A DNA stretch of 64,000 nucleotides from NCED01 sp035493955 (GTDB taxonomy: Bacteria > Pseudomonadota > Alphaproteobacteria > Caulobacterales > Caulobacteraceae), in NCBI GenBank assembly GCA_035493955.1, contig DATJHI010000006.1, positions 62,001 through 126,000 of the forward strand, in the 5' to 3' direction. Of this stretch, positions 7,649 through 15,990 are shown piece by piece. A program made the translations under genes and the position numbers. Numbering within the stretch: position 1 is the stretch's first letter; each line of letters opens with the position of its first letter. Under the pieces are notes generated by a model, which worked only from the letters and a program-made list of their open reading frames with translations, searched no databases and was not told the origin of the DNA.

Positions 7649-9151
7649 GTGGCGATACGAGACGGCGGCCTGCAAGCCGTGGACGCGAGTTCCGGCATTC
7701 CCGGTCTGGACGACATCCTGGCCGGGGGATTTTCCCGCAACCGGGTTTATTTGATCGAAGGCAGCCCCGGCACCGGCAAGACCACCGCAGCCCTGTCCTT
7801 CCTGCGGGACGGCGCCGGGCGGGGGGAAAAGACCCTCTACGTCACCCTGTCGGAGACCGAGGACGAGCTGCGCGACGCGGCCCGGTCCCACGGCTGGGAC
7901 CTCGAGGGCGTGGGCATTTTCGAACTGGCCCCGCCCGAAAGCCTGCTCGACGAACAACAGCAGCAGAGCCTGCTCTATTCCTCCGACCTGGAGTTGGGCG
8001 AGACCACCCAGATGATCTTCGAGGCGGTGGAGCGGCTGCGCCCCGACCGGGTGGTGATCGACAGCCTGTCGGAGATTCGGCTCCTGGCCCAGAGCTCGCT
8101 GCGCTACCGGCGCCAGGTGCTGGCGCTGAAGCACTATTTCGCCAAGCACGGGGCCACCGTGCTGCTGCTGGACGACCTGACCACCGAGGCCAGCGACAAG
8201 ACCGTCCACAGCGTCGCCCACGGGGTGATCCGGCTGGAGGAGTTGGCCCCGACCTATGGCGCCGAGCGGCGCCGGGCCCGGGTGGTGAAATATCGCGGCC
8301 GGCACTTCCGCGGCGGCTTCCACGACTTCAACATCAAGACGGGTGGCCTGGAGGTTTATCCCCGTCTGGTCGCCGGAGAACACAAGACCGAATTCGAGCG
8401 GCTTCCCCTACCCAGCGCCATCGCGGGCCTGGACCAGTTGCTCGGCGGCGGCGTCGAGCGGGGAACCAGTTGCCTGGTGCTCGGGCCCGCGGGCGCGGGC
8501 AAGTCGCTGCTCGCCCTGTGCTTCGTCGCCTCGGCGGTGAGCCGGGGCGAAAAGGCGGCGCTGTTCGCCTTCGACGAGGAGCTGGGCCTGTTGCTCGCCC
8601 GCTCCAAGGCCCTCGGCATCGACCTGCAGGCCATGCGCGACCGCGGCCTGCTGACCATCCAGCAGATCGACGCGGCCGAGCTGTCGCCAGGCGAATTCAC
8701 CGCCCAGGTGCGCCGTTGCGTCGACGAGAGGCAGATCAAGACCGTCGTCATCGACAGCCTGAACGGTTACCAGGCGGCCATGCCCGAAGAGCAGTTCCTG
8801 GTGCTGCACATGCACGAGCTTTTGCAGTACCTGAACCGCCAGGGCGCCACGACCTTCCTCACCGTGGCCCAGCACGGGCTGGTGGGCGACATGAAGGCGC
8901 CGGTGGACGTGACCTACCTGGCCGACACCGTCATCGTCCTGCGCTATTTCGAGGCGCTGGGACACGTCCGTCGCGCCATCTCGGTGATCAAGAAGCGTTC
9001 GGGTCCCCACGAAAAGACCATCCGCGAATTCTCCATCGGCAGCGGCGGCATCGAGGTCGGCCCGCCCCTGGACGGATTCCAGGGAGTGTTGCGGGGCGTG
9101 CCCAACTTCGTCGGCCCCGACCAGGGGCTGCTCGGCGAGACCGGCAAATGA
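7649..9151 (+). CDS. KaiC-like double-ATPase (RecA-fold) protein
   Basis: 500 aa from GTG 7649, preceded by AAAGGAG. Two tandem KaiC/RecA modules: Walker A GSPGTGKTT (38-46) with Walker B-like RVVIDSLS (~134-141), then GPAGAGKSL (279-287) with TVVIDSLNG. Both modules keep the LDxLLGGG-type lead-in, as in cyanobacterial KaiC. No KaiA or KaiB is seen nearby, which is normal for this bacterial subgroup: signalling ATPases coupled to histidine kinases rather than clocks. The stop overlaps the start of a hybrid histidine kinase (ATGA), so the two products are made together and probably act together, the ATPase possibly gating the kinase. Confidence 0.88.
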   Translation: MAIRDGGLQAVDASSGIPGLDDILAGGFSRNRVYLIEGSPGTGKTTAALSFLRDGAGRGEKTLYVTLSETEDELRDAARSHGWDLEGVGIFELAPPESLLDEQQQQSLLYSSDLELGETTQMIFEAVERLRPDRVVIDSLSEIRLLAQSSLRYRRQVLALKHYFAKHGATVLLLDDLTTEASDKTVHSVAHGVIRLEELAPTYGAERRRARVVKYRGRHFRGGFHDFNIKTGGLEVYPRLVAGEHKTEFERLPLPSAIAGLDQLLGGGVERGTSCLVLGPAGAGKSLLALCFVASAVSRGEKAALFAFDEELGLLLARSKALGIDLQAMRDRGLLTIQQIDAAELSPGEFTAQVRRCVDERQIKTVVIDSLNGYQAAMPEEQFLVLHMHELLQYLNRQGATTFLTVAQHGLVGDMKAPVDVTYLADTVIVLRYFEALGHVRRAISVIKKRSGPHEKTIREFSIGSGGIEVGPPLDGFQGVLRGVPNFVGPDQGLLGETGK

Positions 9152-10851
9152 GCGAAGGAGGCCCCGTCTCCGAACGCACCCTGATCCTGGCCCCGTCGGG
9201 CCGCGACGCGGCCATCGCCGCGGCGATCCTGGGCGAAGTGGGCTCGCCCGCGACCACATGCCAGGACCTGCCGGGCCTGTGCCGCGAACTGGGCCGTGGG
9301 GCGGCCCTCGCCCTGGTGGTCGAGGAGGCGCTGCAGAACGCCGACCTGACCGACCTCGCCGCCTGGATCGCCCGCCAGCCGCCGTGGTCGGATTTTCCCT
9401 TCGTGCTGTTGACCCCGCGCGGCGGCGGGCTGGAGCGCAACCCGACCGCTCAGCGGCTGAGGACGGCGCTGGGCAACGTCACCTTCCTTGAGCGGCCGTT
9501 CCACCCGACGACCCTGATCAGCGTGGTCGAGACCGCGCTCCGGGGCCGCCGGCGCCAGTACCAGGCACGTGAGATGCTCAACGAAATCCGCCGCGGCGAG
9601 GTCCTGCTGGAACGGCGGGTCGAACAGCGCACCGCCGAGCTGGCGGCCGCCAACGCGCTGCTGGCCGAACAGATCGCCGAGCGCGAAAAGGCCGAGACCG
9701 CCCTGCGCCGGGCCCAGCGGCTGGAGGCGGTGGGACAGCTCACCTCCGGCGTGGCCCACGACTTCAACAACCTGCTCACGGTCATCCTCGGCAACGTCCG
9801 CCAGTTGCAGAAGACCCTGACCGAACCGTCCCTGACCCGGCGGCTGGCGATGATGGCCGAAGCCGCCGAGCGAGGCGCCAAGCTGACGGCCCAGATGCTG
9901 GCCTTCTCCCGCCGGCAGAAGCTCGACACCCGCGTAGTCGACCTGAACGAGACCGTGGAGCGGATGCGCGACCTGCTGCAGAGCACCATGGGCGGCAGCG
10001 TCCATATCGAGATCCGGCTGCAGCCCGACCTTTGGCCGGCGCTGATCGACCCGACGCAGATCGAGCTGGTCATCCTGAACCTGGCCATCAACGCCCGCGA
10101 CGCCATGGAGGTGGGCGGGACGGTGACCGTGGAGACCGCCAATGTCGTCCTCGGCGTTCCCGAGCGAGCCGAGGAGCCCCCGCCGGGCGACTATGTGATG
10201 GTCTCGGTCACCGACAACGGCCCGGGCATGAGCGAGGAGGTCCTGGCCAAGGCCTTCGAGCCGTTCTTCACCACCAAGCCGGTCGGCAAGGGATCGGGAC
10301 TGGGCCTCAGCCAGGTCTATGGCCTGGCCAAGCAATCCGGCGGCGGGGTGCGGATCGACACCCGACCCGGCGAAGGCGCGGCCATCAAGGTCTATCTGCC
10401 CAAGGCCAGCCATGTCCCCGTCCGCCCGGCGGCCGACCCGCCCGCGGAGTCGTCGCGCCAGCAGGCCGAAGCGGTCGTGCTGCTGGTGGACGACGACGGC
10501 GCCGTGCGCGAAGTGACGTCGCATATCCTGAGGGACCTGGGCTATTCGGTGCTGCAGGCGAGCAGCGGCGGGGCGGCGCTGGAGCTGTTCGACGCCAATC
10601 CGCACATCGACCTGGCGTTGCTGGACTTCGCCATGCCGGGGATGAACGGGGCGGAGGTCGCGCGCGAGCTGCGCGCCCGCCGCCCGGACCTGCCCATCGT
10701 CTTCGCCACCGGTTTCGCGGACGCCTTGGCCCTGCCCGAGGCCGGCGACGGCCAGGTGGTGCGCAAGCCCTATGTCGAAGAGGAACTTGCCGCTAAGCTC
10801 TGGGCCGGATTGGCGCGTCGGGGCGCGCAGGCGGAGCGTCCCGCCCCCTAG
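9148..10851 (+). CDS. Hybrid histidine kinase coupled to the KaiC-like gene
   Basis: 567 aa from ATG 9148 (overlap ATGA); the same frame upstream is only a KaiC shadow. Residues 1-135 look like a degenerate receiver-like domain, followed by a coiled coil (~150-190). The HisKA segment has phospho-acceptor H204 (GVAHDFNN); the ATPase domain has N (NLAINARDAM), DNGPGMS and GSGLGLSQVYG. A C-terminal receiver has DDD (448-450) and phospho-Asp D493 (LLDFAMPG). No membrane segment is seen, so the kinase is cytosolic and probably senses through the KaiC-like partner. The receiver may act as phosphate sink or pass phosphate to a phosphotransferase. Confidence 0.88.
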   Translation: MSEGGPVSERTLILAPSGRDAAIAAAILGEVGSPATTCQDLPGLCRELGRGAALALVVEEALQNADLTDLAAWIARQPPWSDFPFVLLTPRGGGLERNPTAQRLRTALGNVTFLERPFHPTTLISVVETALRGRRRQYQAREMLNEIRRGEVLLERRVEQRTAELAAANALLAEQIAEREKAETALRRAQRLEAVGQLTSGVAHDFNNLLTVILGNVRQLQKTLTEPSLTRRLAMMAEAAERGAKLTAQMLAFSRRQKLDTRVVDLNETVERMRDLLQSTMGGSVHIEIRLQPDLWPALIDPTQIELVILNLAINARDAMEVGGTVTVETANVVLGVPERAEEPPPGDYVMVSVTDNGPGMSEEVLAKAFEPFFTTKPVGKGSGLGLSQVYGLAKQSGGGVRIDTRPGEGAAIKVYLPKASHVPVRPAADPPAESSRQQAEAVVLLVDDDGAVREVTSHILRDLGYSVLQASSGGAALELFDANPHIDLALLDFAMPGMNGAEVARELRARRPDLPIVFATGFADALALPEAGDGQVVRKPYVEEELAAKLWAGLARRGAQAERPAP

Positions 10852-10882
10852 CCCGCAACCTCGACGGCCGAAGGGCCCGGCC

Positions 10883-11794
10883 ATGATCAGTCCCAGTCCA
10901 GCCGCCGGCCCCGGCCCGCTCGACCTGTCGCGAACCCGGATCTTCGTGGTGCTGAACCGCGCCAGCGGCCGCTTCCGCCCCGACAGCGAGCGGACGGCGG
11001 GGGACGTCCTCGAACAGGCCGGCGCCGGAGCGGTCGCCGTCGTCGCGGTCGAACCGGACGGGCTCCCCGCGGCCCTCGACCGGGCAGCGGCGGAGGCCGA
11101 GGTGCTGGCGGTCCTGGGCGGAGACGGCACCGCCCGCAGCGCGGCGGCCCGCTGCGGCATGGGCGGCCCCATCCTGGTCCCGCTGCCCGGGGGCACCATG
11201 AACGTCCTGTCCCGGGCCCTGTACGGCGCCCACCCCTGGCCGGCGGTCCTGCGCCAGGTCCTGGCCGATCCCCGCCCCTGGACCCTGAGCGGCGGCCGGG
11301 CCGACGGCGAGCTGTTCCTGATCTCCGCCATCCTGGGGGTCCCCTCCCGCTGGGCCCGGGCCCGGGAGGCCTTGCGCCATGGCCATCTCAAGCATGCCGC
11401 GCTCATGGTCCGCGCCGCCCTGGCCCATCCCTGGCCGGATCCTTTGGACTACCGGTTCACCGACGCCCTGGCCGGCGAGGCGCGGGCCCTGGCCGTGCGC
11501 TGCCCCCTCACCTCCCGCGCGCTCGGCCGGGACGCGCAGGTCCTGGAGGCGGCGGCCATCGACCCCCATTCCGCCGCCCAGGCCCTGAGGCTGGGAGTCG
11601 ACGCCCTGTTTGGGCGCTGGCGCACCGACCAGGCCGTCACCGTGGCCCGGACGCCGCTGATCCAGACCAGCCGCAAAGGAGGCGTCCCCGCGGTGCTGGA
11701 CGGCGAAGCCATGCGTTTCGACACGCCGGTCAATATCGCCTTTGTCCCCGCCGCGGTCAGAGTGCTGCTTCCCCCGGGCCCTCAGGAGCGCTAG
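10883..11794 (+). CDS. Diacylglycerol/lipid kinase-like protein
   Basis: 303 aa. The N-terminal half has the NAD-kinase/DAGK catalytic fold: VVLNRASGRF, the nucleotide-binding GGDGT (about 78-82) and LPGGTMNVLSRAL, equivalent to the family PLGTxNxxA. The C-terminal beta-rich domain ends with GGVPAVLDGEAMRFDTP, matching the family DGE motif. Family members phosphorylate diacylglycerol, sphingosine or related lipids at the inner membrane. Starts 31 bp after the hybrid kinase on the same strand, so it may share its transcript. The lipid substrate is not predictable. Confidence 0.75.
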   Translation: MISPSPAAGPGPLDLSRTRIFVVLNRASGRFRPDSERTAGDVLEQAGAGAVAVVAVEPDGLPAALDRAAAEAEVLAVLGGDGTARSAAARCGMGGPILVPLPGGTMNVLSRALYGAHPWPAVLRQVLADPRPWTLSGGRADGELFLISAILGVPSRWARAREALRHGHLKHAALMVRAALAHPWPDPLDYRFTDALAGEARALAVRCPLTSRALGRDAQVLEAAAIDPHSAAQALRLGVDALFGRWRTDQAVTVARTPLIQTSRKGGVPAVLDGEAMRFDTPVNIAFVPAAVRVLLPPGPQER

Positions 11795-11823
11795 AGGCAA
11801 AACCTGAGGAGATCCGCACGCCC

Positions 11824-12150
11824 ATGAGCGACGAACCCCCGCGCCGGCCAATCCTGAAGTTGAAGAACGCGCCGCCGCCCAAGCCGGCGCCGGAACCCGA
11901 ACCCGCGCCCAGGCTCGGTTCGCCGCGCTTCGCCAAACCGATGCGGCCCCGCGCGCCGCCGCCGCCGCCGCCCCCGGTCCACACCTGGAAGTGCCGCCCC
12001 TGCGGGACCGGATTCACCCCTTCCCCCGACCTGGCCGACGACGAGTCGGTGCGCTGCCCGTCCTGCAACGCCCGCCTCGGGCTCGCCGCCGATTTCCGCA
12101 GCGATCCCCCCAACATCGAGAAGCTGAGGGCCCGTCCCGCCAAGCGTTGA
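11824..12150 (+). CDS. Small zinc-ribbon protein, function unknown
   Basis: 108 aa. The first half is a disordered Pro-rich stretch (PPPKPAPEPEPAPR and a run of prolines). The second half has two CxxC pairs, CRPCGTGF and CPSCNARLG, 18 residues apart in a typical zinc-ribbon layout. It may bind nucleic acid or a protein. The ATG at 11824 lies 29 bp after the lipid kinase stop, preceded by GAGGAGAT. No family name recognised. Confidence 0.6.
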   Translation: MSDEPPRRPILKLKNAPPPKPAPEPEPAPRLGSPRFAKPMRPRAPPPPPPPVHTWKCRPCGTGFTPSPDLADDESVRCPSCNARLGLAADFRSDPPNIEKLRARPAKR

Positions 12151-12154
12151 CGCG

Positions 12155-12173
12155 GGACGGCCGCCAGCCGTCC
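12155..12173. terminator. Hairpin between convergent genes
   Basis: GGACGGC and GCCGTCC (12155-12161, 12167-12173) form a 7-bp stem with a 5-nt loop between the convergent zinc-ribbon and dehydrogenase genes. No U-run follows, so termination is only suggested by position. Confidence 0.3.
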
Positions 12174-12195
12174 GAAACGCGCTCGTTCAGCGGAT

Positions 12196-13086
12196 TCAGG
12201 GGGTCGGCTGCAGCGACTCGAGCCCGGCCCTGGCGGCCACCACCTCGGCTATGGCCACCCAGTCCAACTCGCCCATGCCGTGGGCCATGGCCTGGACGAA
12301 CTGGTCGTGCAGCAGGCTAGCCAGGGGCATCGGCACCTTGTGCTCGGCCCCCGCTGTCAGGGCGAGGTCCACGTCCTTCAGCCCCAGGCGCAGGGAAAAA
12401 CCCGGCGGGGTGTAGTTCCGGTCCAGGATCAGGCGCCCGTAGCCCTGGTAGATCGGTCCCGGGAACTGGGCCTCGGTGAGACTATGGAAGGTCCTCGGAT
12501 CGAGCCCCGCCTTGCGCACCAGGGCGAACGCCTCGCCCAGGGCCTCGATGGCCGCGGCCATCATGAAATTGGTCGCCACCTTCATCAGATTGGCCGATTC
12601 CGGATCGGGTCCGACCATCACCACCTTGGAGCCCATCACCTCGTGGATCGGGCGCACCTTCTCCACGCTGGCCGGGTCGCCGGCGACGATGATGGTCAAG
12701 GTCCCCGCCAAGGCCTTGTCGGCGCGGCCGAGCACGGGAGAGGAGACGAAACCGACGCCGGCGGCGGCGTGGGCGGCGGCGATCTCGCGGGTGAAGGCCG
12801 GCGAGACGGTGGCGATCTGCGAATGGACCAGGCCGCGGGCGGCCTTCGCCATCAAAGGGCCGTCCAGCCCCACGGCGCGGATCGCCGCCTCGTTGGCCAG
12901 CATGGAGAACACCGCCTCCCCCTGGAGGGCCTGGACGGGATCGTCGGCCACCGTGGCCCCGGCGTCGGCCAGGGGCTTGGTCGCCTCGCGGCTCCTGTTC
13001 CAGACCGTCAGCTCATGGCCGGCGCGCAGGATGTTCATGGCGACGGCGGACCCCATGGTCCCGAGCCCGATGAAGCCGATTTTCAA
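12196..13086 (-). CDS. NAD(P)-dependent beta-hydroxyacid dehydrogenase (3-hydroxyisobutyrate dehydrogenase family)
   Basis: 296 aa from TTG 13086, which directly precedes the Rossmann strand and has GGGAGAG upstream; longer in-frame starts would add an unrelated extension. Motifs: FIGLGTMGSAVAMNIL (dinucleotide binding), HSQIATVSP (substrate-site region), catalytic lysine in NLMKVATNFMM, and a helical C-terminal domain with DVDLAL. The family includes 3-hydroxyisobutyrate, tartronate semialdehyde and glyoxylate/succinic semialdehyde reductases; the exact substrate cannot be told. Monocistronic, convergent with the zinc-ribbon gene. Confidence 0.82.
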   Translation of the reverse strand: MKIGFIGLGTMGSAVAMNILRAGHELTVWNRSREATKPLADAGATVADDPVQALQGEAVFSMLANEAAIRAVGLDGPLMAKAARGLVHSQIATVSPAFTREIAAAHAAAGVGFVSSPVLGRADKALAGTLTIIVAGDPASVEKVRPIHEVMGSKVVMVGPDPESANLMKVATNFMMAAAIEALGEAFALVRKAGLDPRTFHSLTEAQFPGPIYQGYGRLILDRNYTPPGFSLRLGLKDVDLALTAGAEHKVPMPLASLLHDQFVQAMAHGMGELDWVAIAEVVAARAGLESLQPTP

Positions 13087-13207
13087 GACGCTCTCTCCCA
13101 GGGTCGTTATGGCGAGGACGGACCGTTTTCGCCCCCTCCCGAAAGCGTCACAGATAGACCGTCGCCGTCCCCGGGGCCAGAACCCCGGCGTCGGGACTTC
13201 AAGGCGC

Positions 13208-13238
13208 AAAAAAGGGGCGGGCCTTGGGCCCACCCCTT
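13208..13238 (-). terminator. Intrinsic terminator, minus strand
   Basis: Arms 13212-13223 and 13227-13238 (one mismatch) enclose a 3-nt loop. On the minus strand the stem is followed by six T. It ends either the candidate sRNA or the ParA-like transcript. Confidence 0.65.
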
Positions 13239-13306
13239 CGTTGGTCTTCCGTGCGAGCACGCTCGCTGTGACCGATGTCACTCATGCGTTCATTGAACGC
13301 CCAGAA
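13208..13306 (-). ncRNA. Candidate small RNA (~100 nt) with intrinsic terminator
   Basis: On the minus strand a TACAAT box (13318-13313) is followed by a 15-bp palindrome GCGTTCA-T-TGAACGC (13286-13300), a second short inverted repeat CGTGC-GA-GCACG (13250-13261) and a strong hairpin with one mismatch and six U (13208-13238). No good -35 is visible at the right distance. A 28-codon frame inside (ATG at 13286) lacks a ribosome binding site. The hairpin could instead be the distal terminator of the ParA-like gene, whose stop is 318 bp upstream. This is inference from layout only. Confidence 0.4.
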
Positions 13307-13555
13307 ATTCAAATTGTAGCGGGCTGAAAGAAGCCAATCCGTCTCGGCGCCTCAATCAACCGCGTGGAGATGGTAAGGTGGATCGATCGCCATGCGCGTC
13401 TCCGTGCAGGCGAGCCCAATAGCCCGCACCCCCAGCCTAACCCCGCCCAGGACGTCCCGGACATCACAGTTTTGAGAGCGAAATGGTCCGGCGCCGAAAA
13501 CGGCCAAACTGGCTCGGCGAGCGGCTCAAGCTTGGATCGTGCGGCGATCGACGCG

Positions 13556-14221
13556 TTAATACTGTTTCTGGTCTTTGGACGCTCGCGGACCGAAGACGAG
13601 ATGGTCGATGAAATCGCAGAAGGCTTTCATCTCGAGCGCGGCGACCGGGTCGCTGGCCAGTTCCTCGGCCGATCGCCCGGCCTCCACCACCGATTGGTAG
13701 ACGGCCCGCGAACGGATCACGGTGGGCGCCACCGGCAGTTTGAGCAGGTGCAAGGCTTCGACCGAACGCTCGACGATGGACGACTCCCGGGCGCCGCGAC
13801 CGGCCGGAGCCTGGTTCAGGACGACCAGGCCGGGCTTCCTGAGGCGACGGACGATGTCGCTGGTGCGGATCGCCGCGGCGAGGTCGAGGAAGGTCGGGCG
13901 CACGACCAGAAGCGCCAGGTCCGAAAGCGCGACGGCGTGCAGGACGCCCTCCTCCAGCACGGCGGGCGTATCGATCACCAGGGCGCCGACGCCGTCCCGA
14001 ACGGTCGCGACCTGCAAGGCGAAGAGCTTGGGGCCGGTGGTGACGACGGCCTGGGGACCGGGCGTCTTCCGTCCATCCATGACATCCATGGCCGAGCGCT
14101 GAGGGTCGGTGTCGGCGAGGACCACGGTGCGGCCGCGTAGTTGGAGGCCGATCGCGAGATGGGCGGCGATCGTGGTTTTCCCCGATCCGCCCTTACGACC
14201 GATCACCGCGATGGTTTTCAT
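13556..14221 (-). CDS. Orphan ParA-like ATPase
   Basis: 221 aa from ATG 14221; an upstream GTG/ATG in frame (14236) would add 5 residues. A deviant Walker A, KGGSGKTT (10-17), starts the protein, with the DTDPQRSAMDVMDGR switch I-like segment, LVIDTPA as Walker B, and VVLNQAPAGRG. This is the short ParA class (as in plasmid ParA or ParC-like chromosomal positioning proteins) with no N-terminal DNA-binding domain. No ParB, parS or other partner is adjacent. It may position a cytoplasmic cargo such as chemoreceptor clusters, but the context does not say which. Confidence 0.8.
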   Translation of the reverse strand: MKTIAVIGRKGGSGKTTIAAHLAIGLQLRGRTVVLADTDPQRSAMDVMDGRKTPGPQAVVTTGPKLFALQVATVRDGVGALVIDTPAVLEEGVLHAVALSDLALLVVRPTFLDLAAAIRTSDIVRRLRKPGLVVLNQAPAGRGARESSIVERSVEALHLLKLPVAPTVIRSRAVYQSVVEAGRSAEELASDPVAALEMKAFCDFIDHLVFGPRASKDQKQY

Positions 14222-14441
14222 AACCGCCCCGCCCAACTCTTCCAGGTGATCGCTTAGCCGAAGATTGCGGCGACTTGACTATGATCGTCAGCGAGCACTG
14301 AAGGATCGACGACGGCGCCCAGCCGATGCCTAAGAGAGCAGCCGGAGGGGACGAACAATGTGTGAATTTCGCGAAAGACCGCCCGCCGGGGCGACGCCCG
14401 CATGGATGCGGCCGTAACGCCGCGCGGGAATTCAGCCTCAC

Positions 14442-14470
14442 AAAAAAGGCCGCCCCGACGGGGCGGCCTT
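14442..14470 (-). terminator. Intrinsic terminator of the hemerythrin-repeat gene
   Basis: A perfect 11-bp stem (14446-14456 with 14460-14470, loop GAC) followed on the minus strand by six T (14442-14447 as A on plus). It lies 32 bp after the stop codon at 14502. Confidence 0.85.
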
Positions 14471-14501
14471 CACTGAGGGCGGATTTGGCTCAGGCCGCTT
14501 C

Positions 14502-15860
14502 TCAGCGCCTGTCCTCCCAACCACGGCGCGAGGCCTCCGAATGACCCTCCGGGTCTCCGAACCAGCCGCCGCGCCCACCGCGGCCACGTCCGCCACGGTC
14601 ATCGTCGTCGTCGCGCGAGCGCGATCGGGAACCGCCCCGATTGCGGTCGTCCCAGCCCTCGCGCGCCGCTCGCGCATGGCCCTCGGAATCGCCGAACCAG
14701 CCGCCCTGGCCGCGTCCGCGACCGCCGCGGTCGTCGTCGTAATCCCGGGACCGGTTTCCGCCGCCGCCGCGGCCACGCTCGTCCCAACCTTCGCGCGCAG
14801 CCTGGGCATGCCCTTCGGAGTCGCCATACCAGCCGCGGCCCCCGCCCCGTCCACGGTCATCGTCGTCGTCGCGCGAGCGGTAGCCGCCGCGGCCGCCGCG
14901 GTAGTCGTCGTCCTGGGCGCGGCCGCCGCGATCGCGGTCGTCCCACCCCTCGCGGGCGGCGCGGGAATGGCCTTCGGAATCGCCGAACCAGCCGCCCTGG
15001 CCACGACCTCGGCCGCCCCGGTCGCGAGAGTTGCGGTCGTCGTCATCGTCGGCGAAGCGGCCGCGCTCGTCCCGGTTGCGGTATTGGGACGATGCATAGG
15101 ATCGGCCGCCGCGATCGTCGTCGCGGTCGAACGACCGGCTCTCGCCGCGCCCGCGGTAGCCGCGATCGTCGTCGTCACTGGTGAAACGTCCGCGCTCGTC
15201 GCGGTCGGGACCTTGTCTCGGCATATCGTTCTCCTGTGATTGGTAGGCGTTGGACGCCGCTGGATCCTGGATGGAAACCATCCGGGATGGGGTGAGCCGG
15301 TCAGGACGGGCCATCAGTTCGTCCTTTCGCGACTTCAATCTCTGGGCGAGATCGGGGGTGTCGAGGCCCGCCGCCCTGGCTTTGGCGAAGATGCCCTCGC
15401 CCGGCTTCTCCTCCTCGCCGACGTGGTGCTTGATCTGCTCGGCCAGCACCTTGAACTTGGCGTCGCGGAAGCGGTCGTCCGGCCGGCCGCGCATCAGGTC
15501 CGCGATCAGGAGCTTGGCTCCGTCGTGCTCGACCTGCGCCTCATCCAGCGGCTCTTCCTCGTTGGCCGCCCGTCGACAGGCCGGATAGAAGATCTCCTCC
15601 TCGATCAGGGTGTGCACGGTCAGCTCCGTGCAGGCCGTGCGGATGATCTCCTGCTTGCGTGGGTCCTGCGCCGTCTCGAACTCGGCGAACAGGCTCTCCA
15701 CCTTGCGGTGGTCGGCCTTCAGAAGCTCGATCGCGCTCGTCGGCTGGGCGTCCGGTTCGGTCTTGGCCTCGGCCGACTTCTTCGTACCTGCCGTGGCCGG
15801 GGTTCCCGGCGCAGGCGTTTTCGAAAGGTCGGCATCCTCCTGTTGGTTCGGCTTCGCCAT
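14502..15860 (-). CDS. Hemerythrin-domain protein fused to an Arg/Gly/Asp-rich repeat tail
   Basis: 452 aa from ATG 15860 (GAGGGA 6 nt upstream; an earlier ATG adds 7). Residues ~43-185 form an HHE cation-binding domain with putative di-iron ligands H51, H83, E87, H112 and H145/H146. A linker leads to a low-complexity tail of RDDDDDRGGRGRG blocks holding four copies of a ~20-residue unit of the form GGWFGDSEGHxxAAREGW, about 30-45 residues apart. The hemerythrin part may sense or store O2, NO or iron; the tail resembles stress-associated repeat proteins of related bacteria and may bind nucleic acid. A perfect internal ribosome binding site precedes Met213, so the tail may also be made separately (see next entry). 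Confidence 0.75.
   Translation of the reverse strand: MAKPNQQEDADLSKTPAPGTPATAGTKKSAEAKTEPDAQPTSAIELLKADHRKVESLFAEFETAQDPRKQEIIRTACTELTVHTLIEEEIFYPACRRAANEEEPLDEAQVEHDGAKLLIADLMRGRPDDRFRDAKFKVLAEQIKHHVGEEEKPGEGIFAKARAAGLDTPDLAQRLKSRKDELMARPDRLTPSRMVSIQDPAASNAYQSQENDMPRQGPDRDERGRFTSDDDDRGYRGRGESRSFDRDDDRGGRSYASSQYRNRDERGRFADDDDDRNSRDRGGRGRGQGGWFGDSEGHSRAAREGWDDRDRGGRAQDDDYRGGRGGYRSRDDDDDRGRGGGRGWYGDSEGHAQAAREGWDERGRGGGGNRSRDYDDDRGGRGRGQGGWFGDSEGHARAAREGWDDRNRGGSRSRSRDDDDDRGGRGRGGRGGWFGDPEGHSEASRRGWEDRR
15222..15235 (-). promoter_or_regulatory. Internal ribosome binding site and start codon inside the hemerythrin-repeat gene
   Basis: AGGAG (15235-15231 on the minus strand) sits 6 nt before an in-frame ATG (15224-15222). 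It marks the junction between the hemerythrin domain and the repeat tail (Met213). From here a 240-aa repeat-only protein starting MPRQGPDRDERGRF could be translated. It is stronger than many true starts in the window. Confidence 0.6.
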
Positions 15861-15990
15861 GACTGCTCCCTCAAATTCCATCCAGTGCGCGCAGGCAGGC
15901 GCGCCAAAATCCGGCTGGCGGATTTAGGTCATCAACTTGATGGAAAAGGTGTTGGTTTCAGCGGAGTTGAAAAAATTTAATCCTATGATT

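Larger units (their letters stand above)
13087..13555. other. 469-bp gap with candidate sRNA and palindromes
   Basis: No conserved protein is supported. It contains a minus-strand hairpin with a U-run (13208-13238), two further inverted repeats (13250-13261 and 13286-13300) and a near-consensus -10 element (minus strand, 13313-13318). See the ncRNA entry. The left 120 bp is probably the leader and promoter of the dehydrogenase gene. Confidence 0.5.

Noticed and set aside
13364..14140. 258-codon plus-strand frame opposite the ParA-like gene
   Set aside because: ParA motifs are intact on the other strand; this translation has no motifs.
14541..15239. Antisense frame rich in VVVVARA blocks opposite the repeat tail
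   Set aside because: The hydrophobic-looking repeats are just the reverse reading of Asp/Arg/Gly codons (GAC/CGC/GGC).
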